DNA of 64,000 nucleotides from Acidobacteria bacterium UBA2990 (lineage in GTDB: Bacteria; Acidobacteriota; Vicinamibacteria; Vicinamibacterales; UBA8438): contig DEAE01000031.1 in assembly GCA_002347025.1 (NCBI GenBank), positions 176,941 through 240,940 of the forward strand. Reading direction: 5' to 3'. Numbering within the stretch: position 1 is the first letter of the stretch; every line of letters begins with the position of its first letter. Below the pieces are notes generated by a model. It did not search any database and was not told where the DNA came from. It saw only the letters and a list, made by a program, of their open reading frames with translations. A program made the translations under genes and the position numbers. Positions 27,137 through 35,529 of the stretch are shown piece by piece.

Positions 27137-28945
27137 CTACTGCACTAGATCTCCTACTTGAGGTAACGAAAAAACAAACAGGGTCTGGCCTGAGGACGGC
27201 CCCTGTATATTCAACCGGCTTCGGTGGCCACGTCCCGAAGTCCCACCAGGGGAGATAACAGCCACATACTGTCGTCCACCTACAGCATAGGCAATAGGAG
27301 CCATATCGCTGAAGCCACTAAGTATCGTCTGCCAGAGAACATCACCGGTCTCCTGGTCGAATGCATAAAAGCGCCTGTTCGTGTCTGCAGCAAACAAAAG
27401 TCCCCCACCCGTGGTTAACATGCCGTACAGCGGAGCCTCACGATCTTGCCGCCAAAGGGTTCGACCTGTTGATACTTCGATTGCCTCTGGGCGACCAAAT
27501 GCTGGAGAGGCCGGGTTGTTGTAACTTCGTAACGTCGTCAAATTGTAGCCATCTGCCAGCACAGGGTTAAGGGTTCTTGTCTGGAGGTCAGCGCACCCAC
27601 TCCACAGCGGCACGTAGTAAGCATTCGTTAACGGACTATAAGCTCCCTGGGGAATGAGCCGATTCTCCTTACAAACCGACACCACACGATCCAGATCAGG
27701 GGTCATGATGACTTCAGGATTCATGGTGTACTGTCCCGTTACACCGTCATACTCCGCGATCACGTTCTGAGGGGCTGTCTCTCGAGCGTATACAAACTCA
27801 CCGTCGCTACGATCGTAGGCATAGAAAATCCCATCTTTCGAGAATGATCCAACGACTAAGCTACGAGTCACATCTGCATTCAACCCTGGATTCCGACCCA
27901 GCCAAGGAGCATCCGTTTCATACGGATCAACCGTCACATCAACAAGGATTCGATCAAACACCGAGTCGTTATTGTGCATGTCCGATTGGTGCTGAGCCCA
28001 CCAGACAACCTCTCCGGTCTGATGGTCCAGCGCAACAGTTGACCCATGGTAGAGTCGGTCAGGCCACTTGCCATCACTACCCACCAACGCGGGCTGCATC
28101 GGTGCCGAAGACCCGACGCCGAAGATAAAAAGTCCTCGCTCTGTATCCACAGCCGGAGTCATCCATGCCGATGTATTTAAACGACCCTCAAACGGGTACC
28201 GCTGCGGCTCATTCCCCCATGAACGCGAGAGTGGATCATCTGAAGAAGGCGAGGTATACCACCGCCAACGCCGCTGTCCAGACTGCGTGTCATAGGCTGA
28301 CAGGTGGCAAGTCGGAAGTGCTGCACCATTGCTGCAGTTCAACGGGACCACGACGACCCCACCAAACACAGTCGGGGCGCCACTGGCCTGGTGCCGAGTA
28401 TCCCGATAGTCGAACATCTGGGTTTCCCAAAGCAATTCGCCCGTCCTGGCATCTACCGCATACAAGAACCCGTCACTTGAAAAGTTAAAAATCCTATCGT
28501 CATCAATCGCCAATCCGCGTCCACGGTGCAACGTGATCCCCCGCAGTCCAACGATGTCCTCAGGTAGATTCCGACGATATTCCCAGAGTAAGTCTCCAGA
28601 GGTAGCATCATGAGCCGCAAGCAGCTCTGAGGGATGGCGAAGGTAGAGGACGCCATCATAGACAATCGGCTCCGTCTGCGAACCTCCCCCATAAGGGTCC
28701 AGCGCGTAAGACCATGCAAGCTGCAGCGCATGTACATTGCTGCGATCAATTTGATCAAGTGGACTGTAGCCCCAACCCTCGTAGGTCCGACGCCACATCA
28801 GCCAATCAGACGGATCAGGATCATTCAACATTGCCTGTGTAACCGGAACGTAGCTTTGCTCGATTTCTGTCCTTTGGTTTTGGGAATAACCTGGCTTACT
28901 CAAAACACCTACCAGCACAACACAGACGAACCCTGTGATTTTCAT
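27137..28945 (-). CDS. Periplasmic PQQ-dependent alcohol dehydrogenase-like quinoprotein (paralogue 3, divergent)
   Basis: A 602-residue exported propeller of the same family as 2983 and 19783, sharing DPSDWLMWRRTYEGWGYSPL-type opening, WEYRRNLPEDI, the C-x8-C pair (NCSNGAALPTC) and QGAYSPLTNAYYVP. The start at 28945 is chosen for AGGAG 10 nt upstream and an immediate signal peptide (cleavage near GYSQ); the frame is open 35 codons further. At the active site the LND-x-WDLD of the other two reads QSDMHNND: the Asp aligned with the catalytic base is kept (D322) but the following Trp-Asp is replaced, so substrate pocket or activity has changed. It is the probable first gene of an operon with the glucose-dehydrogenase-like quinoprotein. 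Confidence 0.88.
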   Translation of the reverse strand: MKITGFVCVVLVGVLSKPGYSQNQRTEIEQSYVPVTQAMLNDPDPSDWLMWRRTYEGWGYSPLDQIDRSNVHALQLAWSYALDPYGGGSQTEPIVYDGVLYLRHPSELLAAHDATSGDLLWEYRRNLPEDIVGLRGITLHRGRGLAIDDDRIFNFSSDGFLYAVDARTGELLWETQMFDYRDTRHQASGAPTVFGGVVVVPLNCSNGAALPTCHLSAYDTQSGQRRWRWYTSPSSDDPLSRSWGNEPQRYPFEGRLNTSAWMTPAVDTERGLFIFGVGSSAPMQPALVGSDGKWPDRLYHGSTVALDHQTGEVVWWAQHQSDMHNNDSVFDRILVDVTVDPYETDAPWLGRNPGLNADVTRSLVVGSFSKDGIFYAYDRSDGEFVYARETAPQNVIAEYDGVTGQYTMNPEVIMTPDLDRVVSVCKENRLIPQGAYSPLTNAYYVPLWSGCADLQTRTLNPVLADGYNLTTLRSYNNPASPAFGRPEAIEVSTGRTLWRQDREAPLYGMLTTGGGLLFAADTNRRFYAFDQETGDVLWQTILSGFSDMAPIAYAVGGRQYVAVISPGGTSGRGHRSRLNIQGPSSGQTLFVFSLPQVGDLVQ

Positions 28946-29319
28946 CAATAAATGTCTCCTAGTTGTCCTAGCTGGAAAATGCTCACTTTCCCAGATGTTC
29001 AGTCCCGCGGTGGGTAAGACAACACAGACGCCAGCGTCTGGTTCAATCACCGATCCACCACATCAGATAAGCAACCCAAACACAAGCATTTGTTGCTCAC
29101 GGAAAGCTAACCACACCAAGCCAGCTCAACAAGCTGTCCAAGGATGAACTTCCGTTTCCCAATTCATTGATTGACCCTTGGTTCGTCGACCGTCCCCCTC
29201 AGGCACAAAACTTCCCCACTCCGAACACCCTTGACCCTCGAAACTGAGTCGACCACAATCAGCCGGCACGCAATGGACCACCGACACAACATCTGCTAGC
29301 AAATATTCAGAGTCCAGAT

Positions 29320-29958
29320 ATGACTGCTTTTTCGCTCCGTAATTTGCTGTTTCCATTATTTACCTGTGTTCTACTGCTCTTCCCAATAACTCCAGAAGCC
29401 CAAGCCCCCTCTCCAGGCCCACTAGTAGCACCCAGTGGACGGGCAACCACCAGCGTGGTGTTTAATGGGCGACTCATGGACGGTGGCACTGGCTGGTTCA
29501 GTGGTTCCAGAGTCTCAAACTGGTCCTCGGTTATGATGATCGACTACGGCCAGCCTCACGCCAGGGGACGAACAATCTTCGGCGGTCTGGTTCCTTATGA
29601 TCAAGTGTGGCGGTTGGGCGCCAACTGGGCGACATCTTTGTCAGTCGACGTCAATGTGAGAATCGGAGGCCTGAATGTTCCTCGTGGGCTCTACTCACTT
29701 TATTTGCTGCCACACGCAAACACAGCCGAATTGATCGTTAATAGACAAACTAAGCAGTGGGGTACGGACTATGACCACACGCTCGACTTGGGCAGAACTC
29801 CCCTCCAAGTACGTTCTCTCTCAGAAACAACCCAGAGTCTCATCCTGACCCTACAGCCCGCAATTCCACAGGCAGCCGGGCAACCACCTAGCGGGAAACT
29901 CTATATCACCTGGGAAAATATCGAGTTTTCCACGGACTGGGCTGTCCTCTGGCCCTAA
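29320..29958 (+). CDS. Exported DUF2911 protein
   Basis: A 212-residue protein with a signal peptide (cleavage near PEAQAPS) followed by a DUF2911 domain over most of its length. Recognisable family stretches are GGLVPYDQVWRLGANWAT, LNVPRGLYSLYLLPHANT, the QWGTDYDHTLDLGR segment and ILTLQP, then the closing YITWENIEFSTDW. DUF2911 proteins are small secreted beta-rich proteins, common in Acidobacteriota and Bacteroidota, without known biochemical function. The ATG at 29320 lacks a clear Shine-Dalgarno match but gives a complete signal peptide. It is divergent from the quinoprotein operon and convergent with the gene at 30037. Confidence 0.88.
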   Translation: MTAFSLRNLLFPLFTCVLLLFPITPEAQAPSPGPLVAPSGRATTSVVFNGRLMDGGTGWFSGSRVSNWSSVMMIDYGQPHARGRTIFGGLVPYDQVWRLGANWATSLSVDVNVRIGGLNVPRGLYSLYLLPHANTAELIVNRQTKQWGTDYDHTLDLGRTPLQVRSLSETTQSLILTLQPAIPQAAGQPPSGKLYITWENIEFSTDWAVLWP

Positions 29959-30036
29959 GTTATGTGACGCTCGTCCCACCGGGCTCACTTCAAAGCTTTC
30001 AGCACCGACCTAGATCACATCACGCCAGCGAGCACT

Positions 30037-31038
30037 TTACCGAGCAGCCCTCTCATCTGCCCGAGCACCGGCCAAGATCCCTTCCATGCTGTAATTCCCT
30101 TCGTGGCAGGCATATTCAAACATTGGCTGATCCGTTCGGCGCATCGGCATTGAGGCCGTCCAGGGCTTTGCCCAAGTCTCGGAATCAGTCACTGTAAACG
30201 TGTATTCCAGAGTATCGCCATCCACCCTCGTGAACCGTTCAACCAATGTCATGCTGGCTGTTGCTCCGGCACTCCCAGACCCAGAGCCAAGAGGAATCCA
30301 TCGTCTTTCATCGTTAAAATTCTTTGTCCTAACAACTAAAGTCTCCCCTTCCCAGTACCCACGTGAATCCCCAGACCAGAGACGAATATCATCATCAAGC
30401 CCTGGACGACCATCGAGCGGAACAACACGGGACGTGTGCACCATCTCAGTAAAAATCACCACAAAATCAGGCGTTTGAAAGACCTGCATGTTTTGGTTGT
30501 AAGCAAGCGGCGTAATGGGGGGGCCCGCATTGAATCCAACGATACATCTGTCTGAGGTGTTCCGATCCAGCCAGGAGTCTGCCGGATGCTCGGCTAAATA
30601 GGCCCGGCGCTCGTCGGCACGCCTCTGCCCTACCGCTGATAGTTCGGGAAATCGCCCATCCGGCGGATCCACGATCAGTGATGTCCGTCTCGTCTCGACA
30701 GGATTGGTCCCACGGTCCATCCAAAAATTGTTGTAACCACCGACATTTCCCCCAGCTTCGGTTGGTCTGGCGTTCGCCTCCCACAGTTCTATGTCCCGTT
30801 CGATAGCCTCTCGAGCCAGATTGGCCACCTCTTCCTCAGTCAGAAACTCCTGAACCTCGCCCTCTGGGCGCTCCAGTGGGGTGATTGTTCGAAAATCCCA
30901 GATCCCCTGCAGGTCAGGACGCCCCCAAGATGTTTGAGGCACAGCCGATGTCTCTGGAACCTGTGCCAGTCCGTTGGCCGGAAACAAGGCCACTCCCACG
31001 GCAACAACACACACCGAGACAAAACGTCGATAAGGCAT
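30037..31038 (-). CDS. Uncharacterised exported protein, paralogue of 57761
   Basis: A 333-residue exported protein; the start at 31038 has GAGGAG 10 nt upstream and is followed by a signal peptide (cleavage near GLAQ). The mature part opens with SWGRPDLQGIWDFRTITPLERP-type sequence (first 18: SWGRPDLQGIWDFRTITP), then DRCIVGFNAGPPITPLAYNQ, a predicted beta-rich middle (VVIFTEMVHTSRVVPLDG, RGYWEGETLVVRTKNF, ERFTRVDGDTLEYTFTVTD) and ends with MFEYACHEGNYSMEGILAG. I know this pattern from unannotated exported proteins of Acidobacteriota, without a function. The beta-strand spacing looks like a lipocalin- or propeller-type barrel, but that is a guess. A second copy lies at 57761. It is a single gene convergent with the DUF2911 gene. 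Confidence 0.75.
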   Translation of the reverse strand: MPYRRFVSVCVVAVGVALFPANGLAQVPETSAVPQTSWGRPDLQGIWDFRTITPLERPEGEVQEFLTEEEVANLAREAIERDIELWEANARPTEAGGNVGGYNNFWMDRGTNPVETRRTSLIVDPPDGRFPELSAVGQRRADERRAYLAEHPADSWLDRNTSDRCIVGFNAGPPITPLAYNQNMQVFQTPDFVVIFTEMVHTSRVVPLDGRPGLDDDIRLWSGDSRGYWEGETLVVRTKNFNDERRWIPLGSGSGSAGATASMTLVERFTRVDGDTLEYTFTVTDSETWAKPWTASMPMRRTDQPMFEYACHEGNYSMEGILAGARADERAAR

Positions 31039-31366
31039 CGTGTAGGTTCTCCTCATTCATGACTTCAATCACTGCTATCTGTCCGATACCCTTCTCTCAA
31101 AGGGTTCAAAGCGCCTCTCCACTGCAAACAACGTTCTCGCGGCGAACATTCCGATGTATCTAGCCTGGCTAAGCTGGAGTTCGCGAAAAGACATCATGCC
31201 ACGTCAAAACACTATTGTTATCAGGCACAAATCCAATCGCAGCCGATGCACAGCAGAACCTAACATCCTCAGCGCACCTTGGTGGCATGAGTGCTCTCAT
31301 CCATAACCACCGACTCCATGCTTACCGATCTCACAAAGACGGTTGCTCTCTTGGAAGGAGTTCTGC
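31039..31366. other. Divergent intergenic region
   Basis: 328 bases between the divergent starts of the uncharacterised exported protein and the NHL propeller. It ends with AAGGAG (31355-31360) serving the right-hand gene. No RNA gene, repeat or clear promoter boxes could be named. Confidence 0.45.
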
Positions 31367-32518
31367 ATGATCAGGAACATGGTATTGCAACTATCAACTT
31401 GGCCTGCACGGTCTCATGCCACCAGCAAAAGCAAAGTGGACAACTCGTCGGCCTGCCTTCACTCAACAATCCGGGTAACATTATCTACCGTGGTCGTCCT
31501 CGTTGGATCGATTCAATCAGTACTTGGGCAGCCTAATATCGCCCCACAGAACGACGCACCTAACCCGTTCCAAACAATTTCAGAATGGGCAAAAATGCCC
31601 TCTGGTCGAGAATGGGGTTCGACAGGAGGAGTCGACATGGACCCAGACGGCAGCCACCTCTGGGTTGCCGAACGCTGCGGGGGCAACTCGTGCAGTGAGT
31701 CAGACCTCGACCCTATCCTCAAGTTTGACCCAGAAGGCAACCTTGTTACCAGCTTTGGAGCCGGTATGTTGCTTCAACCGCACGGCCTCCATGTTGACCA
31801 GGGCGGCAACGTATGGGTGACTGACGCCCAGGGTCCAGATGAAGAGGCCCCCCAACAGGAAGGCAAGGGACACGTCGTTCTAAAGTTCAGTGCTAGGGGA
31901 GACCTATTACTGACTTTAGGAACGCCAGGCATAGGGCTTGCCGGACGCAACACCCTCGATCAACCATGTGACGTTGTCACCGCACCGGATGGCACGGTCT
32001 ACGTTGCCGACGGCCACGGCGGCCAGCTTCCCGGTGCCGGACCTCACACCACAGCTCGTATCGTTAAATTTTCCGCAGACGGCACCTACCTCTTCGAATG
32101 GGGCTCCCATGGCACCCAAGATGGGGAATTTCGGACACCGCATGCTATCGATCTTGACCCACAAGGCCGGGTGGTCGTGGCCGACCGAGGCAACGACCGG
32201 CTTCAGGTGTTCACCCCGGACGGTGACTTCGTTGAATCGTTTTACCAGTACAGCCGACCGAGTGGTCTCCACATTTCCGACGACTACACAGTCTATGTTG
32301 CCGACTCCGCCTCATCACGCAACGGTCAACATCCGGGATGGGAATACGGGATCCGAATTGGCAATCTTCAAGATGGCTCGCTCACGGCCTTCATCGACGG
32401 TTCTAACCCAGAAGGAGTCACGGTTTCAGCGGACGGGACAATTTATGGGGCTGTTGTAGCCTACGGTGGGGCTCTTCTGAAATACACCCAAGCAACTACA
32501 CCAAGGGTTCCGAAATGA
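31367..32518 (+). CDS. Exported NHL-repeat beta-propeller protein
   Basis: A 383-residue propeller of NHL repeats. The ATG at 31367 is chosen because AAGGAG (31355-31360) lies 6 nt upstream. The leader is unusually long: a basic n-region of about 35 residues precedes a hydrophobic core (VTLSTVVVLVGSIQ) ending near VLGQPN. Blades follow with HGLHVDQGGNVWVTDAQG, QPCDVVTAPDGTVYVADGHGG, TPHAIDLDPQGRVVVADRGNDRL-type and GLHISDDYTVYVAD motifs. It resembles the lipoprotein at 14900 and the product at 53087 and belongs to the same exported propeller group; an amidating-lyase-like catalytic role is possible but not shown. It is a monocistronic gene. Confidence 0.8.
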   Translation: MIRNMVLQLSTWPARSHATSKSKVDNSSACLHSTIRVTLSTVVVLVGSIQSVLGQPNIAPQNDAPNPFQTISEWAKMPSGREWGSTGGVDMDPDGSHLWVAERCGGNSCSESDLDPILKFDPEGNLVTSFGAGMLLQPHGLHVDQGGNVWVTDAQGPDEEAPQQEGKGHVVLKFSARGDLLLTLGTPGIGLAGRNTLDQPCDVVTAPDGTVYVADGHGGQLPGAGPHTTARIVKFSADGTYLFEWGSHGTQDGEFRTPHAIDLDPQGRVVVADRGNDRLQVFTPDGDFVESFYQYSRPSGLHISDDYTVYVADSASSRNGQHPGWEYGIRIGNLQDGSLTAFIDGSNPEGVTVSADGTIYGAVVAYGGALLKYTQATTPRVPK

Positions 32519-32799
32519 GATACGCTACGGATCCTAGGAATCAATCCTTCACTAACCCTAGGCGCCGGTCAGTTTCCTAACAAGTCTAGAACTCGGCTCA
32601 CCCCGAAGAAGAAGCCAAAGTTGACATACTTCCACCAAAAACCGGTCTTCCTATCGGGAGGCAATAATGAAGCTACCAGTTCGATCTCTTGACTACCGTT
32701 TCATCCTCTCAACAGTAAATACATACCGCTCCGCTGAGCATCCAAGGTTCCACAAGCACTGACCACCAATCAGTAAATTCGACCACGGACACTCACACT

Positions 32800-33507
32800 A
32801 TGCGCAACTACCTGGCGTTCGACATCGAGACTGCAAGCATGGTTGAAGGTGATGATTGGCGGTCCTGTCGTCCACTAGGAATCACCTGTGCAGCAGCCAT
32901 GGCCAGTGATAACCCGGAGCGCCCAATTGTCTGGCATGGCATGACCTCAGAAGGGACTCCATCGGAACGGATGACGCGATCCGAAGCTCAGAACCTAGTA
33001 GCCGATCTACGTAGCTACCAGGCCCACGGCTACACCTTACTCACCTGGAATGGTGCCGGTTTTGATTTTGATGTTTTGGCAGAAGAAGCAAATAATTCCC
33101 CCGCCTGCCAGCTGCTGGCTCGCGAACATGTTGACATGATGTTCCAAGTGGTATGTGAGAAGGGGTTCCCGATCGGTATCGACAATGCTGCCAAAGCAAT
33201 GCAGATCACCGGAAAACCTGAAGGCATGTCTGGCGCACTCGCACCACAAATGTGGGCAGAAGGACAATTTCAGACAGTGCTGGACTATGTTGTGCAGGAT
33301 GTACGGATCGCCTTACAGCTTGCTGAACAAGCAGAAAAACTCCATGCCTTACGCTGGCTGACCCGTCGGGGACAAATGCGAACGTTCAATATCCCTAATG
33401 GCTGGCTCACAGTTGGTGAAGCCTGCTCTCTGCCGGAACCAGACACATCCTGGATGAAAAGTCCTCTCAAACGCGGATCATTCGTAGAGTGGATGGACAA
33501 AGCATGA
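32800..33507 (+). CDS. DEDD-family 3'-5' exonuclease-like protein
   Basis: A 235-residue cytoplasmic protein with an RNase H-like DEDD exonuclease core: motif I is YLAFDIET (Asp8 and Glu10), motif II is LLTWNGAGFDFDVL (near residue 85), and motif III is YVVQDVRIALQL (near residue 165), with the conserved Asp. These are the three acidic motifs of the superfamily, so it should bind two metal ions and trim nucleic acid 3' ends. The C-terminal ~60 residues (RGQMRTFNIPNGWLTVGEAC) are an extension of unknown role. No accessory polymerase or helicase domain is present. No ribosome site is clear. It is a stand-alone gene. Confidence 0.8.
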   Translation: MRNYLAFDIETASMVEGDDWRSCRPLGITCAAAMASDNPERPIVWHGMTSEGTPSERMTRSEAQNLVADLRSYQAHGYTLLTWNGAGFDFDVLAEEANNSPACQLLAREHVDMMFQVVCEKGFPIGIDNAAKAMQITGKPEGMSGALAPQMWAEGQFQTVLDYVVQDVRIALQLAEQAEKLHALRWLTRRGQMRTFNIPNGWLTVGEACSLPEPDTSWMKSPLKRGSFVEWMDKA

Positions 33508-33624
33508 CCTGAACGGCCGGCCGCGCCACCTGAAACTACTACTTTCTCAGAAAGGATCCAGCTAATGGATTCAATGGTTCTCCCGCGTAGTTAAACCGGC
33601 AGGACACCTTGTACCGATCACCCG

Positions 33625-34608
33625 TCAGATGTCGCTAACCATGTTGTCGTAAAACTTCAAGAAGTCATCTTTCTCGTCGCCGGCTCTAAATTCCATAGCG
33701 GCTCTCGGATGGCGGTTCATCTGACCGGTTATGTTGTAGGGAACCAACGGTCCCCACTCAACAGTTTCGCGCAGGGGAGCGATCTGGTCACGCAATAACT
33801 GGATCACAGGACGCAACTTGAATTTAGGATTTCTCAAGAAACCGAGTAACAGTTCCATCGGACAATTACCGGCTCCACGACCTAATCCGGCCATAGTAGC
33901 GTCCGCACGATTGGATCCCAAAATAATCGCTTCGATAGTGTTAGCAAACGCTAGTTGCATGTTGTTGTGAGCGTGAATTCCAATATCTTTTCCCGTACCG
34001 GCAAGAGCCTCAGAATACTTTTTATAGAGCATATCAATCTGCTCTCGATGTAGATGTCCGAAGCTATCTACAATCACCATGGTTCCAGCCGGTGAGTCGG
34101 AAACGGCCTCAAGAACGGCGTCAATCTCAGACTCATTAATATTCGACACTGCCATGAGATTGGCCATCGTTTCGTAACCCATTTCATGGGCATGGCAAAT
34201 CATCTCGACAGCTTCTGACACCTGGTGAGCATAGAAAGCCACTCTGATCATGTCGAGAACACTCTGATCGCTCGGAACGATTTGTTCTTTCCAGTCACTC
34301 TTGCCGGCATCCGCCATAGCTGCAAGCTTCAAGCCGGTCTGAGTCGAGTCATGTCCTCCGACAACCCGATTTAGATCATCTTCATCACAGTGCCTCCATG
34401 GGCCGAACTCATCTTTGGAAAAAAGCCGAGGAGAATTCTTGTAGCCAATCTCCATCGCGTCGATTCCAGCCGCAAGGCACGTGTCATACACCCCCCTAAC
34501 CAGTTCATCGGTAAACAGGTGATTGTTAATCAAACCACCGTCTCGGACGGTGCAATCGAGAACTTTCAATTCTGGCCGGTACGTAATCCAAGGAGCTTTA
34601 TCTGTCAT
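33625..34608 (-). CDS. HMGL-type aldolase (4-hydroxy-2-oxovalerate aldolase-like)
   Basis: A 327-residue TIM-barrel enzyme of the HMG-CoA lyase/isopropylmalate synthase/DmpG superfamily. Metal and catalytic marks are LDCTVRDGGLINNH (the Asp and Arg of D-x-T-x-R-D-G-G), EIGYKNS, and the H-x-H pair in IGIHAHNNMQLAFAN, with GLGRGAGNCPMELLLGFL close behind as in DmpG-like aldolases. The protein has only the barrel and a short tail, so it lacks the regulatory or communication domain of synthases. No acetaldehyde dehydrogenase partner (DmpF-like) is adjacent, so the usual meta-cleavage context is missing and the substrate is open. The start at 34608 is the ATG nearest the barrel; a GTG at 34650 is an alternative. 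Confidence 0.85.
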   Translation of the reverse strand: MTDKAPWITYRPELKVLDCTVRDGGLINNHLFTDELVRGVYDTCLAAGIDAMEIGYKNSPRLFSKDEFGPWRHCDEDDLNRVVGGHDSTQTGLKLAAMADAGKSDWKEQIVPSDQSVLDMIRVAFYAHQVSEAVEMICHAHEMGYETMANLMAVSNINESEIDAVLEAVSDSPAGTMVIVDSFGHLHREQIDMLYKKYSEALAGTGKDIGIHAHNNMQLAFANTIEAIILGSNRADATMAGLGRGAGNCPMELLLGFLRNPKFKLRPVIQLLRDQIAPLRETVEWGPLVPYNITGQMNRHPRAAMEFRAGDEKDDFLKFYDNMVSDI

Positions 34609-34895
34609 GATTTTACCAGGGACAATAATTTTGAACCCTCCATGTTGCACAGGATCTTATCAGACCGCAAGTTTTTAACCGTTCTTGGACCGATACATTT
34701 TGAATCACCTAGACTCCTGCCGATCTCCCCAGCGAACACCTAACGGCATCAAGGGGTCCACCCAGTAGTTCACCTAACACAACTGTTACGGTGTGTCTTG
34801 CCTGCTCAGTCTCGAGTAGCATATTTTTGATCAAGAACATCAAATTAGTTTAAAAGTGCAGGTCTCGCTGATCGCGGCAGCATAAGGGAGTGTTT

Positions 34896-35519
34896 ATGTT
34901 TTACGAACCGACCAAAGGAAATCAACGACTAGCAAAAAACCCGTTCAGTAGCCTCATCGTTCCTCGCCCAATCGGTTGGATCAGCTCTAAATCATCAGAT
35001 GGAGTGGTCAATCTCGCTCCCTACAGTTTCTTCAATGCTGTGTGCTATCGGCCCCCGACCGTCATGTTCTCTTCAGGAAGCTCAACCGCTGAGGATGGCA
35101 AGAAAGACTCGTTACGCAATATCGAATCCACGGGACAATTTGTCTGTAATCTAGTAACCTGGGAGACTTGCGAACAGATGAACCAAACATCAGCTTCAGT
35201 TCCACCAGACCGTGATGAAATGGAACTTGCTGGACTGACACCGTTATCTTCCAACGTGGTTGATGTACCTCGAGTAGCCGAGGCCCCGGTTCACCTAGAG
35301 TGCCAATTTGTGCAAAGCATAGAGGTTCCCAACTCAGCCAACGAGGACCGTTACGTCATGATCCTCGGAGAAGTCGTAGGCATCCACATTCAAGATGACC
35401 TGCTTACAGACGACGGCCTCGTCAATGTCGCAAGAATGCGCCCTGTGGGAAGGCTAGGCTATAACGATTATACCCACATTGACAGCAGCTCGATCTTTAC
35501 CATCAAACGCCCTCGCTAA
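34896..35519 (+). CDS. Flavin reductase-like FMN-binding split-barrel protein
   Basis: A 207-residue protein of the flavin reductase-like family (PF01613 type): KNPFSSLIVPRPIGWISS, NLAPYSFFNAVCYRPPTVMFSS (first part NLAPYSFFNAV), FVCNLVTWETCEQMN and GEVVGIHI are the family's conserved stretches. The split barrel binds FMN and these enzymes reduce flavins or act as oxidoreductases with NAD(P)H. The ATG at 34896 follows AAGGGAG (34884-34890) by 5 nt; a GTG two codons upstream is less well placed. It is cytoplasmic and its partner monooxygenase is not in the window. It is convergent with the DUF5916 gene, with only 10 nt between the two stops. Confidence 0.9.
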   Translation: MFYEPTKGNQRLAKNPFSSLIVPRPIGWISSKSSDGVVNLAPYSFFNAVCYRPPTVMFSSGSSTAEDGKKDSLRNIESTGQFVCNLVTWETCEQMNQTSASVPPDRDEMELAGLTPLSSNVVDVPRVAEAPVHLECQFVQSIEVPNSANEDRYVMILGEVVGIHIQDDLLTDDGLVNVARMRPVGRLGYNDYTHIDSSSIFTIKRPR

Positions 35520-35529
35520 CAATTGAGGT

